Both the position numbers and the translations under genes were made by a program. DNA of 64,000 nt from Novosphingobium sp. PC22D. Lineage in GTDB: Bacteria > Pseudomonadota > Alphaproteobacteria > Sphingomonadales > Sphingomonadaceae. Under the pieces are notes generated by a model. That model did no database searches and was not told the origin of the DNA. It saw only the letters and a program-made list of their open reading frames with translations. Positions 1-9,460 of this stretch are shown one piece after another (the stretch's first letter is position 1; each line of letters begins with the position of its first letter). The stretch lies in contig NZ_MWMO01000006.1 in the NCBI RefSeq assembly GCF_002556635.1, positions 148,401-212,400 of the forward strand. The letters are read 5' to 3'.

Positions 1-412
1 GTGTGTCGATCAAGATCTTGGAAGCGGGTGCGGACGGGCTCAAGGGCTCGGCTACTTCGCTTTTGATGCGTCAACAGGGTAACCGCGCGATGCCCTCGGC
101 GAGACCGGGGATGACGATGAGGACCCTCGGTTCGGACCGGGATGGCAGACTCATTCTCGTGACTGTGGCGGTGTCAGATGCGGCCATGGATGCAATCTAT
201 TGACCGCTCTTTGCGTACCCCCCCCTTGGCGAACTCGCTAAAGAATCACTGTAATCGTTCTGCCGTCACTGCGTCTTTGGATGTTGGGTTGCCTGAAGGT
301 GGTCAACATTGGGCGCGAGCCCCTCTCTACCTCGAGGGGTGACCGGCCCTCTCAATGAGACGCATCGGCTATGCCAATATTCGGGTTGGATTCAATGCGG
401 GGAGACGCAGCA
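1..412. other. Left edge, no supported gene
   Basis: A short open frame at 3-203 has no recognisable domain and no ribosome binding site that can be judged at the edge. The stretch otherwise acts as the 5' region of the Crp/Fnr gene. A C run lies near 219-225. I looked for an FNR-type box (TTGAT-N4-ATCAA) and found no good match. Confidence 0.5.
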
Positions 413-1231
413 ATGGCGAATATCATGAAGGCGCCCAGAAGCGCTCGCGTCGATTGCGAAACGTGCCAGGCCCGCGTTGACGGTCTTTGCTCCGGCTACA
501 GCGATAGCACGGTGGAGTTTATTTCCGGGTACCGGACCAATGACCGACACCTCAAGGCGGGTCAGGATCTCCTCAACCTCGGCGAACCTTGTGACGCGAT
601 CTTCAATCTCGTCGATGGGTGGATGTTCCGCTACACAATCCTGGCCGATGGACGGCGGCAGATTCTCGATTTCGCATTACCCGGTGCCGTACTCGGTTTT
701 CATTCACCGCTCGGCGCGACAATATCCTTCGGTGCGCAAGCGCTGACGGATGCGGTGGTCTGCGTCATTCCGCACAATGCTCTGGGCCATTTGTCGCAGC
801 GCCAACCAGACCTAGGTCTGCGGCTCGCCTTGCTGATGGCGCGGGAACGCAGCCTGTCATTCGATCACCTCACCAGTGTCGGCCGGCGTTCGGCACACGA
901 ACGGATTGCCCGCCTACTGCTTGAGTTGTTTGTCCGTTCCCGGGCAGGATGGCCTGGGTACCAGATCGAGGAAATGCATTTGCCAGTGACGCAGGAGCAT
1001 ATCGGGGATGCGACAGGCTTGACCGGCGTTCACGTCAACCGGGTGCTGCGGGATCTCGGGAAGGAGGGAATCCTCAAATTCAGTTACCGGCGCCTCAGCA
1101 TCCTGGAACCCGACAAGCTGATGGACCTAGCGGGAATCGATCAGGAATTGCTGCAATCGTGGACGGGATCCGGACGAAGCGAAGCGCGCGCCCAAGGCGA
1201 CCTGGCCGGGGGATGTCGACAAGCGGCCTGA
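413..1231 (+). CDS. Crp/Fnr family transcriptional regulator
   Basis: This is a cytoplasmic one-component regulator. It has an N-terminal cyclic-nucleotide-binding-type beta roll (motif HLKAGQDLLNLGEPCDAIFNLVDG), a long dimerisation helix, and a C-terminal winged helix with the recognition segment VTQEHIGDATGLTGVHVNRVL. Near the N-terminus there is a CETCQARVDGLC cluster. This resembles the Fe-S cysteines of FNR, but the spacing is C-x2-C-x7-C instead of C-x2-C-x5-C. Further cysteines lie in the effector domain, so redox or oxygen sensing is possible but unproven. I chose the ATG at 413 because GGGGAG sits about 10 bases upstream; in-frame ATGs at 371 and 395 lack this. It lies ahead of the PFOR block and is the natural candidate regulator for it. 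Confidence 0.85.
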   Translation: MANIMKAPRSARVDCETCQARVDGLCSGYSDSTVEFISGYRTNDRHLKAGQDLLNLGEPCDAIFNLVDGWMFRYTILADGRRQILDFALPGAVLGFHSPLGATISFGAQALTDAVVCVIPHNALGHLSQRQPDLGLRLALLMARERSLSFDHLTSVGRRSAHERIARLLLELFVRSRAGWPGYQIEEMHLPVTQEHIGDATGLTGVHVNRVLRDLGKEGILKFSYRRLSILEPDKLMDLAGIDQELLQSWTGSGRSEARAQGDLAGGCRQAA

Positions 1232-1406
1232 CGGCGTGGCCCGAAGCGCTCCCAGTGGAAGCCGAATATCGCTCTGGTCGGTCGCGCGAGGCTCGCTATG
1301 ATGCGTGAAGATAGCGCCCATCATCAGCCCCAAAACCTTGGGCACCCCACCAAAATCCGGACAATCCGCTACTCGGATAGCTTCCTGATTGAACCATGGG
1401 GTACAT

Positions 1407-1805
1407 CTACAGTCTGGAATTTCGCGCATCGTAAAGGCACCACCCAGCGAAGATTACGATCAGCGAGCCGGAGACCACCGAATTCCAGGTGAGAGCGGCC
1501 GACGCGCTAAAGCCTAAAGCCAATGGTGACACCACCAGCCACGCGCCCGAGAGAAGGTTTATCCATTCAGCCAAAGTGTTGAACCGGTAAAGCGCGATCG
1601 CGCAGATCACGACAACCGCGAGACCGACAACCGAAAGATTCCACATGCCGAGAATCCCGCCTGCCACCGGTACCTCGGTGACCATCGAGTGCGACAGGAG
1701 CCAGGGCGAGCCGAAGATCCACAAGCCGAGCAGCCCATTGATCCAGTCCTGCCAATGCTGCTTGCCCACCAAAGTTCTCCGACGCGTAGAGTCGCTGCCA
1801 TGCAT
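1407..1805 (-). CDS. SPW repeat family membrane protein
   Basis: A small integral membrane protein of about 132 residues with four hydrophobic segments arranged as two similar halves. Each half carries the SPW-type signature: GLWIFGSPWLL in the first and GAWLVVSPLAL in the second. The family is widespread in proteobacteria and its function is unknown; it often sits beside stress or redox genes. It is transcribed towards the Crp/Fnr gene, with about 175 bases between the two 3' ends. Nothing in the sequence gives a substrate or partner. Confidence 0.75.
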   Translation of the reverse strand: MHGSDSTRRRTLVGKQHWQDWINGLLGLWIFGSPWLLSHSMVTEVPVAGGILGMWNLSVVGLAVVVICAIALYRFNTLAEWINLLSGAWLVVSPLALGFSASAALTWNSVVSGSLIVIFAGWCLYDARNSRL

Positions 1806-2902
1806 AACCTGAAGCGAATTTAGCAGTCGCCAGATGGGGCGGTCTTTGATGAATGTTAAGGGGCTGGCGTCTCGCGGGGAACTGAAGCGCCAAGGCGTGC
1901 TGGCGCGCTCTGTCTCAGAGATGGACCTCCGCTCACAGAGGCCGATCCCCTTCGCAAAAGAAGATGGGCTGCGGAGTCAACTGCGCTACCTAGTCTCGGA
2001 CGCCGCGACCCGGATGCCGAAGTGTCGATGTTTAACCTCAGTCAAGGACACTTTGCGCCAAGCGATGCCAATTTCGACTGTGGGCGGCGGTAGCCGCTGC
2101 ACATGGGAAGAGCTGCATCTGTGCTCCACAAGATCTCTTGGAAGACGCTTGGCAGTGACGCCCCGAGTCGTCCGGGAACAAGCGCACTTCTCCGCGAAAC
2201 GCCGCTCTAGATTTTCCGATCCGATCGATCTCGGGTCAGAGATAGCCGGATTGACCACTCGTGCACCTCGCGTGTTCCCGTCAATCGTCACAACATGCCG
2301 GACTTGCAGCGTTGGCACGCGCTTCCTGTATTGGCAGGGCGGTCGGACGTGAGCGCTTGTTTCATCCGGACTGGTAATTAGACCACGCCCTGCCCATGGA
2401 CTGTCACCTAACAGGGCAGCCCGCCGCTTCTGTTCAAGACGGGCCGGCTCGGCATCCACCCGATAACCCGTTCAGGCCCCCAAGCCGTGTCGAGCTGCAC
2501 ATTGACCGATTTGACGGCACAGCTCTCCGGTACGAGAGACATAGCCCCAAACAAGCTGCCCGCCGCGATAAGCCACGTGCCCGTGCTTTTTTGCTCGCCT
2601 TGTTTTTCCTCTTCGGCCTCGACGCGAAAAAGATCCATTTTAACCTCTCGAATGTTTCTCCAGTTACCGAATTAAGATTTCCACTGTTTGCGACGTGGGT
2701 CTTTAACGCGGATCAAAGACAACACCGCCGCGCTTGGCTTGATTCTGTCGGAGTGCATTTGAAGGCGTCCGCCGCGGAAATTTAGTGTGGGCTCGAAGAT
2801 ACGGGTTCATCCTCATCCCCATATGCTTCGGCATCGGCTGCCAAGCGGATCGATGAGGAGCGAATGGAAAATGGCGCGTCATAGAGAGTGGAGGATGCAT
2901 CA
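1806..2902. other. Long leader region with one possible small gene
   Basis: About 1.1 kb without a convincing large gene. Open frames on both strands (for example 1834-2352 plus and 1986-2459 minus) lack family features. The region separates the SPW gene from the oxidoreductase operon and must hold the promoter of the latter. Its last part has an SD (GGAGG at 2891-2895) for the next gene. The only candidate small gene, at 2408-2638, is listed separately. Confidence 0.5.
2408..2638 (-). CDS. Possible small hypothetical protein
   Basis: A 76-residue reading frame on the minus strand with a good Shine-Dalgarno (GAGAGG about 5 bases before the ATG) and an acidic/lysine-rich start (EAEEEKQGEQK), followed by a short hydrophobic stretch (GTWLIAAGSLFGAMSL). 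I recognise no family. The ribosome site is the main support; it could equally be chance coding in a gene-poor stretch. Confidence 0.3.
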   Translation of the reverse strand: MDLFRVEAEEEKQGEQKSTGTWLIAAGSLFGAMSLVPESCAVKSVNVQLDTAWGPERVIGWMPSRPVLNRSGGLPC

Positions 2903-4588
2903 ATGTTGAGGCAACCCGACGCAACCCGCACGCACGCCGTGGCCGTCGGGACAGGAGCGACGCGACAACAGCTCCCGCAATGGATCGACCATCTGCCGCC
3001 CTGCAACGCGGCTTGCCCCGCCGGCGAGAACATCCAAGCCTGGCTCGATCTGGCGCAAGCGGGCAAATACCGTGCGGCGTGGGAGGCGCTGGTGCGGGAC
3101 AACCCGCTGCCGGCAGTCCACGGACGGGTCTGCTACCACCCGTGTGAGACGAGCTGCAACCGCGTCGAGCTCGATGGGGCCGTCGGCATTCACGCGGTTG
3201 AGCGCTTTCTCGGCGATCGGGCGACCGCCGAGGGCTGGCCTTATCCCGTCGATGCGGAATCGAGCGGCAAGCGGGTGCTCGTCATCGGCGCGGGCCCCAG
3301 CGGGCTTTCGGCTGCCTATCACCTCGCCCGCCTCGGCCACACAGTAGAGATCTACGAAGCAGGGCCCCTTCCCGGCGGCATGATGCATTTCGGCATCCCG
3401 GCCTATCGGCTGCCGCGCGCCGACCTTCTGCGCGAGATCGGGCGGATCGAGGCCATGGGCGTCAAGATCGTACTCAATCACAGGGTCGAGGACGTGCTGG
3501 CCGAGAAGACGGCCGGCGGCTTCGATGCGGTCTTCATCGCGATTGGCGCCGGCATCGGCAAGCATGTCGATATTCCTGCTCGTGACGCGGTTCGGGTGCT
3601 CGACGCCGTCTCGCTCCTGCACAACGTTGCCGCCGGCGAGGCGCCGCGTCTCGGACGCCGCGTCGTCGTCTATGGCGGTGGCAACACAGCCATGGATGCG
3701 GCGCGCACGGTGAAGCGCCTCGGCGCCGAGGAGGCGCTGATCGTCTACCGGCGCGACCGCGCCCACATGCCGGCACACGCCTTCGAGGCCGACGAAGCTG
3801 TCGAGGAAGGCGTCAAGATCAAGTGGCTGACAACGATCAAGGAGATCGTCGGCCCCGACCTGACCGTCGAGACGATGGAGCTCGACGAGAACGGTCGGCC
3901 ACAGCCGACGGGGCGGTTCGAGACGCTCACCGCCGACGCCATCGTGCTGGCGCTTGGCCAGGAAACTGACAGCGGCTTTCTTGGCCGGGTGCCTGGCATC
4001 GAGTTCACGGCGAATGGTGCGGTCAAGGTCGGTCCCGACATGATGACCGGCCACCCGGGCATCTTCGCCGGTGGCGACATGGTGCCAGGCGAGCAATCGG
4101 TCACCATTTCGGTTGGCCATGGCAAGCGCGCGGCACGCCACATCGACGCCTGGCTGCAAGGCGTCCGCCATGAGCGGCCGGCAAAACATCCGACCGTGAC
4201 CTTCGATATGCTCGACTTGCCCGTGTTTCTGGAGGCGGCCCGGAGCAGCGAGGCGCAACGACCCTTGGCGGCACGGACAACCTTCGACGAGGTCGTACAG
4301 GGGTTGAGCGAACCGGAGGCGCGGTTCGAAGCGGGTCGGTGCCTCTCCTGCGGCAATTGCTTCGAATGCGACAACTGCTTCGCGGCTTGTCCGGAGCAGG
4401 CGATCCTGCGTCTCGGCCGCGGGCACGGCTACCGTGTCGAGCCCGATCTCTGCACCGGCTGCGGGATCTGCTTCGAGCAGTGCCCCTGCCACGCCATCGA
4501 GATGCAGCCCGAACCCGTGCCGGCGGATGCGCCACTTGGGCCGACCGACGAGCCGCTCGCACCGCATCGCTTCCGCCTACGTGTATAG
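2903..4588 (+). CDS. GltD-like NAD(P)-dependent flavoprotein with ferredoxin clusters
   Basis: A soluble oxidoreductase of about 561 residues, built like the small subunit of glutamate synthase or NADPH:ferredoxin oxidoreductases. In order it shows an N-terminal Fe-S region (CNAACPAGENI, CYHPCETSCNR), an FAD-binding GAGPSGLSAAY fold, an NAD(P)-binding GGGNTAMDAARTVKRLG fold, and a C-terminal pair of 4Fe-4S motifs (CDNCFAACPEQ and CTGCGICFEQCPCHAIE). GGAGG at 2891-2895 sets the ATG at 2903. It ends 23 bases before the pyruvate:ferredoxin oxidoreductase gene, so the two are almost certainly co-transcribed. The inferred role is electron exchange between NAD(P)H and the ferredoxin reduced by that enzyme. 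No glutamate synthase large subunit is nearby, so true GltD function is unlikely. Confidence 0.85.
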   Translation: MLRQPDATRTHAVAVGTGATRQQLPQWIDHLPPCNAACPAGENIQAWLDLAQAGKYRAAWEALVRDNPLPAVHGRVCYHPCETSCNRVELDGAVGIHAVERFLGDRATAEGWPYPVDAESSGKRVLVIGAGPSGLSAAYHLARLGHTVEIYEAGPLPGGMMHFGIPAYRLPRADLLREIGRIEAMGVKIVLNHRVEDVLAEKTAGGFDAVFIAIGAGIGKHVDIPARDAVRVLDAVSLLHNVAAGEAPRLGRRVVVYGGGNTAMDAARTVKRLGAEEALIVYRRDRAHMPAHAFEADEAVEEGVKIKWLTTIKEIVGPDLTVETMELDENGRPQPTGRFETLTADAIVLALGQETDSGFLGRVPGIEFTANGAVKVGPDMMTGHPGIFAGGDMVPGEQSVTISVGHGKRAARHIDAWLQGVRHERPAKHPTVTFDMLDLPVFLEAARSSEAQRPLAARTTFDEVVQGLSEPEARFEAGRCLSCGNCFECDNCFAACPEQAILRLGRGHGYRVEPDLCTGCGICFEQCPCHAIEMQPEPVPADAPLGPTDEPLAPHRFRLRV

Positions 4589-4611
4589 GGCCCTGGAAAG
4601 AGGAAGCGCCC

Positions 4612-7600
4612 ATGGAACGGATGACTTTGGACGGCAATGCGGCGGTCGCGCATGTCGCCTATCGCGTCAATGACGTCTGCGCGATCTTCCCGATCACACC
4701 AGCCTCGCCGATGGCCGAACTCGCCGACGAATGGTCGGCGGAAGGGCGGAAAAACCTCTGGAGCGCGGTGCCGATCGTGCAGGAGATGCAGGCAGAAGGT
4801 GGCGCTGCCGGCGCCGTGCATGGTTCGCTCCAGGCGGGCGCACTGACCACGACGTTCACCGCTTCACAGGGCCTGCTCCTGATGATGCCGAACATGTTCA
4901 AGATCGCGGGCGAGCTCACGCCCACCGTCTTCCATGTGGCGGCGCGGTCGGTCGCCACCCAGGCGCTCTCGATTTTCGGCGACCATTCCGACGTCATGGC
5001 CGTGCGTGGCACCGGCTTTGCCGTGCTCGGCGCCGCATCGGTGCAGGAGGCGCATGACCTGGCGCTGGTGGCGCAGGCGGCCACGCTCGAATCCCGCGTT
5101 CCCTTCCTTCATTTCATGGACGGGTTCCGCACCTCGCACGAGGTCAACACGGTCACGATGCTGTCGGACGATGATATCCGGGCAATGATCGACGACGAAC
5201 TGGTGCGCGCGCACCGCCAGCGGGCGCTGAGCCCGGAGCGGCCGGTAACGCGCGGCACCGCCCACAACCCGGACACCTTCTTCCAGGCCCGCGAGACGGT
5301 GAACCCGTTCTACCTGGCAACGCCTGCCATCGTTCAGCGCGCCATGGACCGTTTCGCCAACCTCACCGGCCGGCACTATCGCATTTTCCGCTATGACGGC
5401 CATCCCGAGGCCGAGCGTGCGGTCGTGGTGATGGGTTCGGCGGCCGAGACCCTGCGCGCAACCGTCGCCCACCTGACCGCCCAGGGCGAGCGGGTCGGCG
5501 TACTGCAGGTTCTGCTCTACCGGCCATGGGCTGCCGGGGACTTTCTGGACGCGCTACCGGCGAGCGTGCGCAAGGTCGCCGTGCTCGACCGCACCAAGGA
5601 GCCGGGCGCGCCGGCGGAGCCGCTCTGCCTCGATGTGGCGCAAACCCTGGCCGACGCTTTCGCCCGCGGCGCCCGCAAGGACCTGCCGCTGGTGGTCGGC
5701 GGGCGCTACGGCCTCTCCTCCAAAGATTTCACCCCGGCGATGGCCAAGGCCGTGTTCGACCACCTCGAGAGCAATGACCCTCGCACCGGCTTCACCATCG
5801 GCATCAACGACGACGTCTGCGGCACCAGCCTCCCGGTTGAGACAGGCTTCGAGATCGAGCCCCCGGGCACGACCCGAGCGCTGTTCTTCGGTCTCGGCGC
5901 GGACGGAACGGTCGGAGCCAACAAGAACAGCGTGAAGATCCTCGCGGAGGACCCGGAGCGCTACGCGCAAGGGTATTTTGTCTATGACAGCCACAAATCC
6001 GGCGCCGAGACCGTTAGCCACCTGCGCTTCGGCAACACGCCGATCGCGGCGCCCTATCTGCTCTCATCGGCCGACTTCATCGGCGTGCACAAGTTCGAGT
6101 TCCTCGACAAGCTCAATGTCCTGCGCCATGCCCGCGAGGGAGCGACACTCCTCATCAACGCACCTTACGATCCGGCCGAGCTCTGGGACCATTTGCGCCG
6201 GCCGGTGCAGCAGCACATCCTCGATAAACACCTGAGGCTCTTCGTCATCGATGCGAGCGGGGTCGCGCAGCGCCTGGGGCTGGGCCCGCGGGTCAACACC
6301 ATCCTGCAGACATGCTTCTTCGCGATCAGCGGCGTGCTGCCGCGTGAGGAAGGCGTCCGCCGCATCCGCGCTGCGATCGAAAAGACGTATGGCGACAAGG
6401 GCCGCGCGATCCTGGAGAAGAACTTCGCTGCCGTCGACTCGGGGCTCGATCACCTTCACGAAGTGACTGTCCCCAGCTCAGTGACCTCGACCGAAGAACT
6501 GCATGTCTTCGTGCCACCCGATGCGCCGGACCAGATGAGACGCATCGCAGCGCTGCAGTTCGCTGGCCGCGGCGACGAAATACCGGTCAGCGCCATCCCG
6601 GTGGACGGCAGCTACGAAGGCGGTACGACGCAGTACGAGAAGCGGAACATCGCCTTCGAGGTGCCGGTTTGGAATCCGGACCTCTGCATCCAGTGCGGGC
6701 AGTGCAGCATCGTCTGCCCGCACAGCGTCATTCGCGCCAAGTCCTATGACGGCGCCCTGCTGGAGGGCGCCCCGGAGGGCTTTCTCTCCGCGCCCGTCAA
6801 TGCGCGCGGCTACCCGGACAAGAATTTCACCCTGCAGATCGCGGTTGAGGACTGCACTGGCTGCGGCCTCTGTGTCGACCACTGCCCGGCCCACGACCCG
6901 CTCGACGCGAGCGTCAAGGCCATCAATCTCAGTGAGCGGCAGCCGCAGATCGAGCCGGGCCGGCGCAACCTCGCCTTCTTCGATACCCTGCCGGAGCACG
7001 CCCGCCAGGACGTGGACCTGCATCTCTCACGGGGGCTGCAGTTCGTGCGGCCGCTGTTCGAGTTCTCCGGCGCCTGCGCCGGCTGCGGCGAGACGCCCTA
7101 TCTCAAGCTCTTGTCGCAGCTGTTCGGCGACCGCCTGCAGATCGCCAACGCGACGGGCTGCACGTCGATCTATGGCGGCAACCTGCCGGCGCTGCCCTGG
7201 CGGTCCGCCCCCGACGGGCGCGGCCCGGCGTGGAACAACAGCCTGTTCGAGGACAATGCCGAGTTCGGATATGGCATGCGGCTCGCTGTCGATCAGCAGG
7301 TGGAGATGGCGCGCTCCTTGGTCCGCACGCTCGCCGACCGCATTGGTACCCGCCTCGCGGAAGAGATCCTTAACGCTCCTCAGCGCACAGACAGCGAGAT
7401 CGTGGCGCAGCGGACGCGGGTCGAGAAGCTTCGCCGTGCGCTGGCCGACGCGACCGATGGCCTGGCGCGCAACCTCCTTGCCCTGTCCGAGTACCTCGTG
7501 CGCCGCAGCCTGTGGATCGTCGGCGGCGACGGCTGGGCCTACGACATCGGCGCGGGCGGCCTCGACCACGTCCTCGCCCAGCCGCGCGACGTCAATGTCC

Positions 7601-8232
7601 TGGTGCTGGACACAGAGGTCTATTCCAACACCGGCGGCCAGGCCTCAAAGGCGACCCCGGTCGGGGCCGCCGCCAAGTTCGCCGCGGCCGGCAAGCGCAC
7701 GCCGCGCAAGGACCTGGCGTTGCAGGCGATCGCGTCCGGCTACGTCTACGTCGCCCAGATCGCGCTTGCCGGCAGCCCGGAGCAGACCATCCAGGCCCTG
7801 CGTGACGCGGAGGAATACGAAGGGCCGTCGCTCATCCTCGCCTACAGCCAATGCATCGCGCATGGGCTGAAGCTCAATTTGCGCGACGGCATGAAGCAGC
7901 AGCGGCGGGCGGTCGCCAGCGGATACTGGCCGCTGTTCCGCTATGACCCGCGCATGCGCCAGGCGGGCATGAACCCCTTCCGCCTCGACAGTACCCGGCC
8001 CCGGTTGCCGCTCGAGGACTTCGCTTACCAGGAGCTCCGCTACCGGATCCTGACGCAGACCCGGCCCGAAGAGGCCCGGCTGTTGCTGCGCCAGGCCCAG
8101 GCGGCGGTCGACGAGCGCTACCGGCTCTACGAGGACATCGCCGCGCGAGATGGGACGCGGTTCCATCCCTTCTGGCAGGAGGAAAGCGTCGCTCCCCACA
8201 ATGGAAACAAGACCGGGGAGGCGGCGCAATGA
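4612..8232 (+). CDS. nifJ: Pyruvate:ferredoxin (flavodoxin) oxidoreductase
   Basis: A fused homodimer-type PFOR of 1206 residues, the usual family length. It oxidises pyruvate and CoA to acetyl-CoA and CO2 and reduces ferredoxin or flavodoxin. The N-terminal TPP-pyrimidine domain starts MERMTLDGNAAVAHVAYR. Two 4Fe-4S motifs follow at about residues 692 (CIQCGQCSIVCPHS) and 748 (CTGCGLCVDHCPAHDP), then a third set of cysteines (ACAGCGETPY), and the C-terminal TPP-pyrophosphate site GDGWAYDIG at about 973 with NTGGQASK. AAAGAGG lies just upstream of the ATG at 4612; the open frame extends further 5' but overlaps the previous gene. The enzyme is oxygen-sensitive in most bacteria, so it implies low-oxygen metabolism. 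Confidence 0.95.
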   Translation: MERMTLDGNAAVAHVAYRVNDVCAIFPITPASPMAELADEWSAEGRKNLWSAVPIVQEMQAEGGAAGAVHGSLQAGALTTTFTASQGLLLMMPNMFKIAGELTPTVFHVAARSVATQALSIFGDHSDVMAVRGTGFAVLGAASVQEAHDLALVAQAATLESRVPFLHFMDGFRTSHEVNTVTMLSDDDIRAMIDDELVRAHRQRALSPERPVTRGTAHNPDTFFQARETVNPFYLATPAIVQRAMDRFANLTGRHYRIFRYDGHPEAERAVVVMGSAAETLRATVAHLTAQGERVGVLQVLLYRPWAAGDFLDALPASVRKVAVLDRTKEPGAPAEPLCLDVAQTLADAFARGARKDLPLVVGGRYGLSSKDFTPAMAKAVFDHLESNDPRTGFTIGINDDVCGTSLPVETGFEIEPPGTTRALFFGLGADGTVGANKNSVKILAEDPERYAQGYFVYDSHKSGAETVSHLRFGNTPIAAPYLLSSADFIGVHKFEFLDKLNVLRHAREGATLLINAPYDPAELWDHLRRPVQQHILDKHLRLFVIDASGVAQRLGLGPRVNTILQTCFFAISGVLPREEGVRRIRAAIEKTYGDKGRAILEKNFAAVDSGLDHLHEVTVPSSVTSTEELHVFVPPDAPDQMRRIAALQFAGRGDEIPVSAIPVDGSYEGGTTQYEKRNIAFEVPVWNPDLCIQCGQCSIVCPHSVIRAKSYDGALLEGAPEGFLSAPVNARGYPDKNFTLQIAVEDCTGCGLCVDHCPAHDPLDASVKAINLSERQPQIEPGRRNLAFFDTLPEHARQDVDLHLSRGLQFVRPLFEFSGACAGCGETPYLKLLSQLFGDRLQIANATGCTSIYGGNLPALPWRSAPDGRGPAWNNSLFEDNAEFGYGMRLAVDQQVEMARSLVRTLADRIGTRLAEEILNAPQRTDSEIVAQRTRVEKLRRALADATDGLARNLLALSEYLVRRSLWIVGGDGWAYDIGAGGLDHVLAQPRDVNVLVLDTEVYSNTGGQASKATPVGAAAKFAAAGKRTPRKDLALQAIASGYVYVAQIALAGSPEQTIQALRDAEEYEGPSLILAYSQCIAHGLKLNLRDGMKQQRRAVASGYWPLFRYDPRMRQAGMNPFRLDSTRPRLPLEDFAYQELRYRILTQTRPEEARLLLRQAQAAVDERYRLYEDIAARDGTRFHPFWQEESVAPHNGNKTGEAAQ

Positions 8233-9212
8233 CGCTCGGGACGACCTATCTCAGCCTCGACCTCGCGCACCCTGTGATCGCCGGCGCGTCGCCCTTGTCA
8301 GCGACGCTCGACGGCATCAAGCGCCTCGAGGATGCCGGGGCGGCAGCGATCGTGACCGCCTCGCTGTACGAGGAAGAACTCGTCGGCGAGGAAGAGGCGC
8401 TGGAGGCCATCGCCGTGGTCGGCGCGGAAAGCCATCCGGAGGTCACAAGCTATCTCCCGCCCCGGTGCGGATGCCGCAATCCGTTGGCGGCACATGTAGA
8501 GACAATCCGGCGCGGTGCAGAGGCCGTGGCAGTGCCGCTGGTCGCCAGCCTGAGCGCCACGACGCGGGAGGGCTGGGTCGGCATCGCAGCGGATCTGCAG
8601 GCGGCGGGGGCTGCGGCGCTCGAGTTCAATTTCCACCATGTTCCGACCGATCCCACTGAAACCTCGGCCGATGTCGAGGGGCGATTGATCGAGACCGTGC
8701 GCGACGTCCGTGCTGCAGTCCACATTCCCATCGCCGTGAAGCTCAGTCCCTACTTCACCGCATTGCCTCACCTGGCCGCCAGCCTGGCCGAGGCCGGAGC
8801 AAACGGCATCGTCCTGTTCAACCGGCTCTATGAGCCCGACATCGATCTCGAGACAATGACGTTCCAGCCGAATCTGGAGCTGTCGCAAAAAAGGGAGATT
8901 CGTCTTCGACTCAGGTGGATTGCCTTGCTGGCCGGCAAGACGCCGCTCAGTCTCGTTGCGAGCGGAGGCGTCGAGGGAGTTCAAGAGATTCTAAAATACC
9001 TGCTCGCGGGCGCGGATGCGGTTCAGACAACCTCGGCGCTGCTGCGCCACGGACCGGAACATCTGGCCCGGCTGGTCAAGGGGCTCACCGAGTGGACGCA
9101 GGGGCATGGGGCCACTTCGGTCGCGGAAGTTCGCGGGCGCATGTCCGCCGATCGGCTGGAAGATTCCGGAGTACTCGTGCGTGCCCACCAAACCACGGCT
9201 TTGCTTCTTTGA
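8229..9212 (+). CDS. Dihydroorotate dehydrogenase-like flavoprotein
   Basis: A TIM-barrel FMN protein of 327 residues in the dihydroorotate dehydrogenase / PreA superfamily. The barrel strands are clear (GASPLSATLDGIKRLEDAGA, IAVKLSPYF, GIVLFNR, LVASGGV followed by LLAGADAVQTTSALL). The substrate-binding motif of genuine PyrD (N-x-S-C-P-N) is replaced by EFNFHHVPTDPT, so it is probably not a pyrimidine enzyme. Its start overlaps the nifJ stop by four bases (ATGA), which indicates translational coupling. The same trio of GltD-like protein, PFOR and this protein recurs in other bacteria to my knowledge. An accessory redox role is inferred, and the substrate is unknown. Confidence 0.8.
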   Translation: MTLGTTYLSLDLAHPVIAGASPLSATLDGIKRLEDAGAAAIVTASLYEEELVGEEEALEAIAVVGAESHPEVTSYLPPRCGCRNPLAAHVETIRRGAEAVAVPLVASLSATTREGWVGIAADLQAAGAAALEFNFHHVPTDPTETSADVEGRLIETVRDVRAAVHIPIAVKLSPYFTALPHLAASLAEAGANGIVLFNRLYEPDIDLETMTFQPNLELSQKREIRLRLRWIALLAGKTPLSLVASGGVEGVQEILKYLLAGADAVQTTSALLRHGPEHLARLVKGLTEWTQGHGATSVAEVRGRMSADRLEDSGVLVRAHQTTALLL

Positions 9213-9239
9213 AACCCTTGTCGGCAAACCCTTGTCGGC
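9212..9239. repeat. 14-bp tandem repeat at the DHOD-like stop codon
   Basis: The sequence AAACCCTTGTCGGC occurs twice in direct tandem (9212-9225 and 9226-9239), starting at the last base of the stop codon. It is probably a small duplication. No function can be assigned. Confidence 0.8.
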
Positions 9240-9460
9240 ATACCGGACACGGCGTCACTGGCCTGTGAGACACAACAAGGGCTGCTTGCCGCAAAAACAG
9301 GTACCGCCCCTGGATCTATTCGGCGCGACCTGCCGGGATGGGACAGCGCCCGCTCTTCTTTAACCTTCGTCAAAGACGCGAGAGGACCACTGTCCATTAT
9401 TGGATGCCTATTCACGGACGACTCCCGTCACCGCCAAGATAACCAGAGCGATCACCGAAC

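Noticed and set aside
3..203. 66-codon frame at the left edge
   Set aside because: No domain, no visible start signal, and the edge prevents judgement.
2029..2040. Match to the iteron core (GAAGTGTCG)
   Set aside because: Only the 9-base core matches; flanks differ and there is no repeat spacing, so chance is likely.
1986..2459. 157-codon minus-strand frame
   Set aside because: No family features, no good SD, composition unlike neighbouring proteins.
1806..2902. FNR-type box ahead of the PFOR operon
   Set aside because: No TTGAT-N4-ATCAA or close variant was found upstream of 2903, 413 or 10776.
2900..4567. Long open frame of 555 codons on the minus strand
   Set aside because: It is the antisense shadow of the GltD-like gene; the translated product has no domain and the plus strand has clear FAD, NAD and Fe-S motifs.
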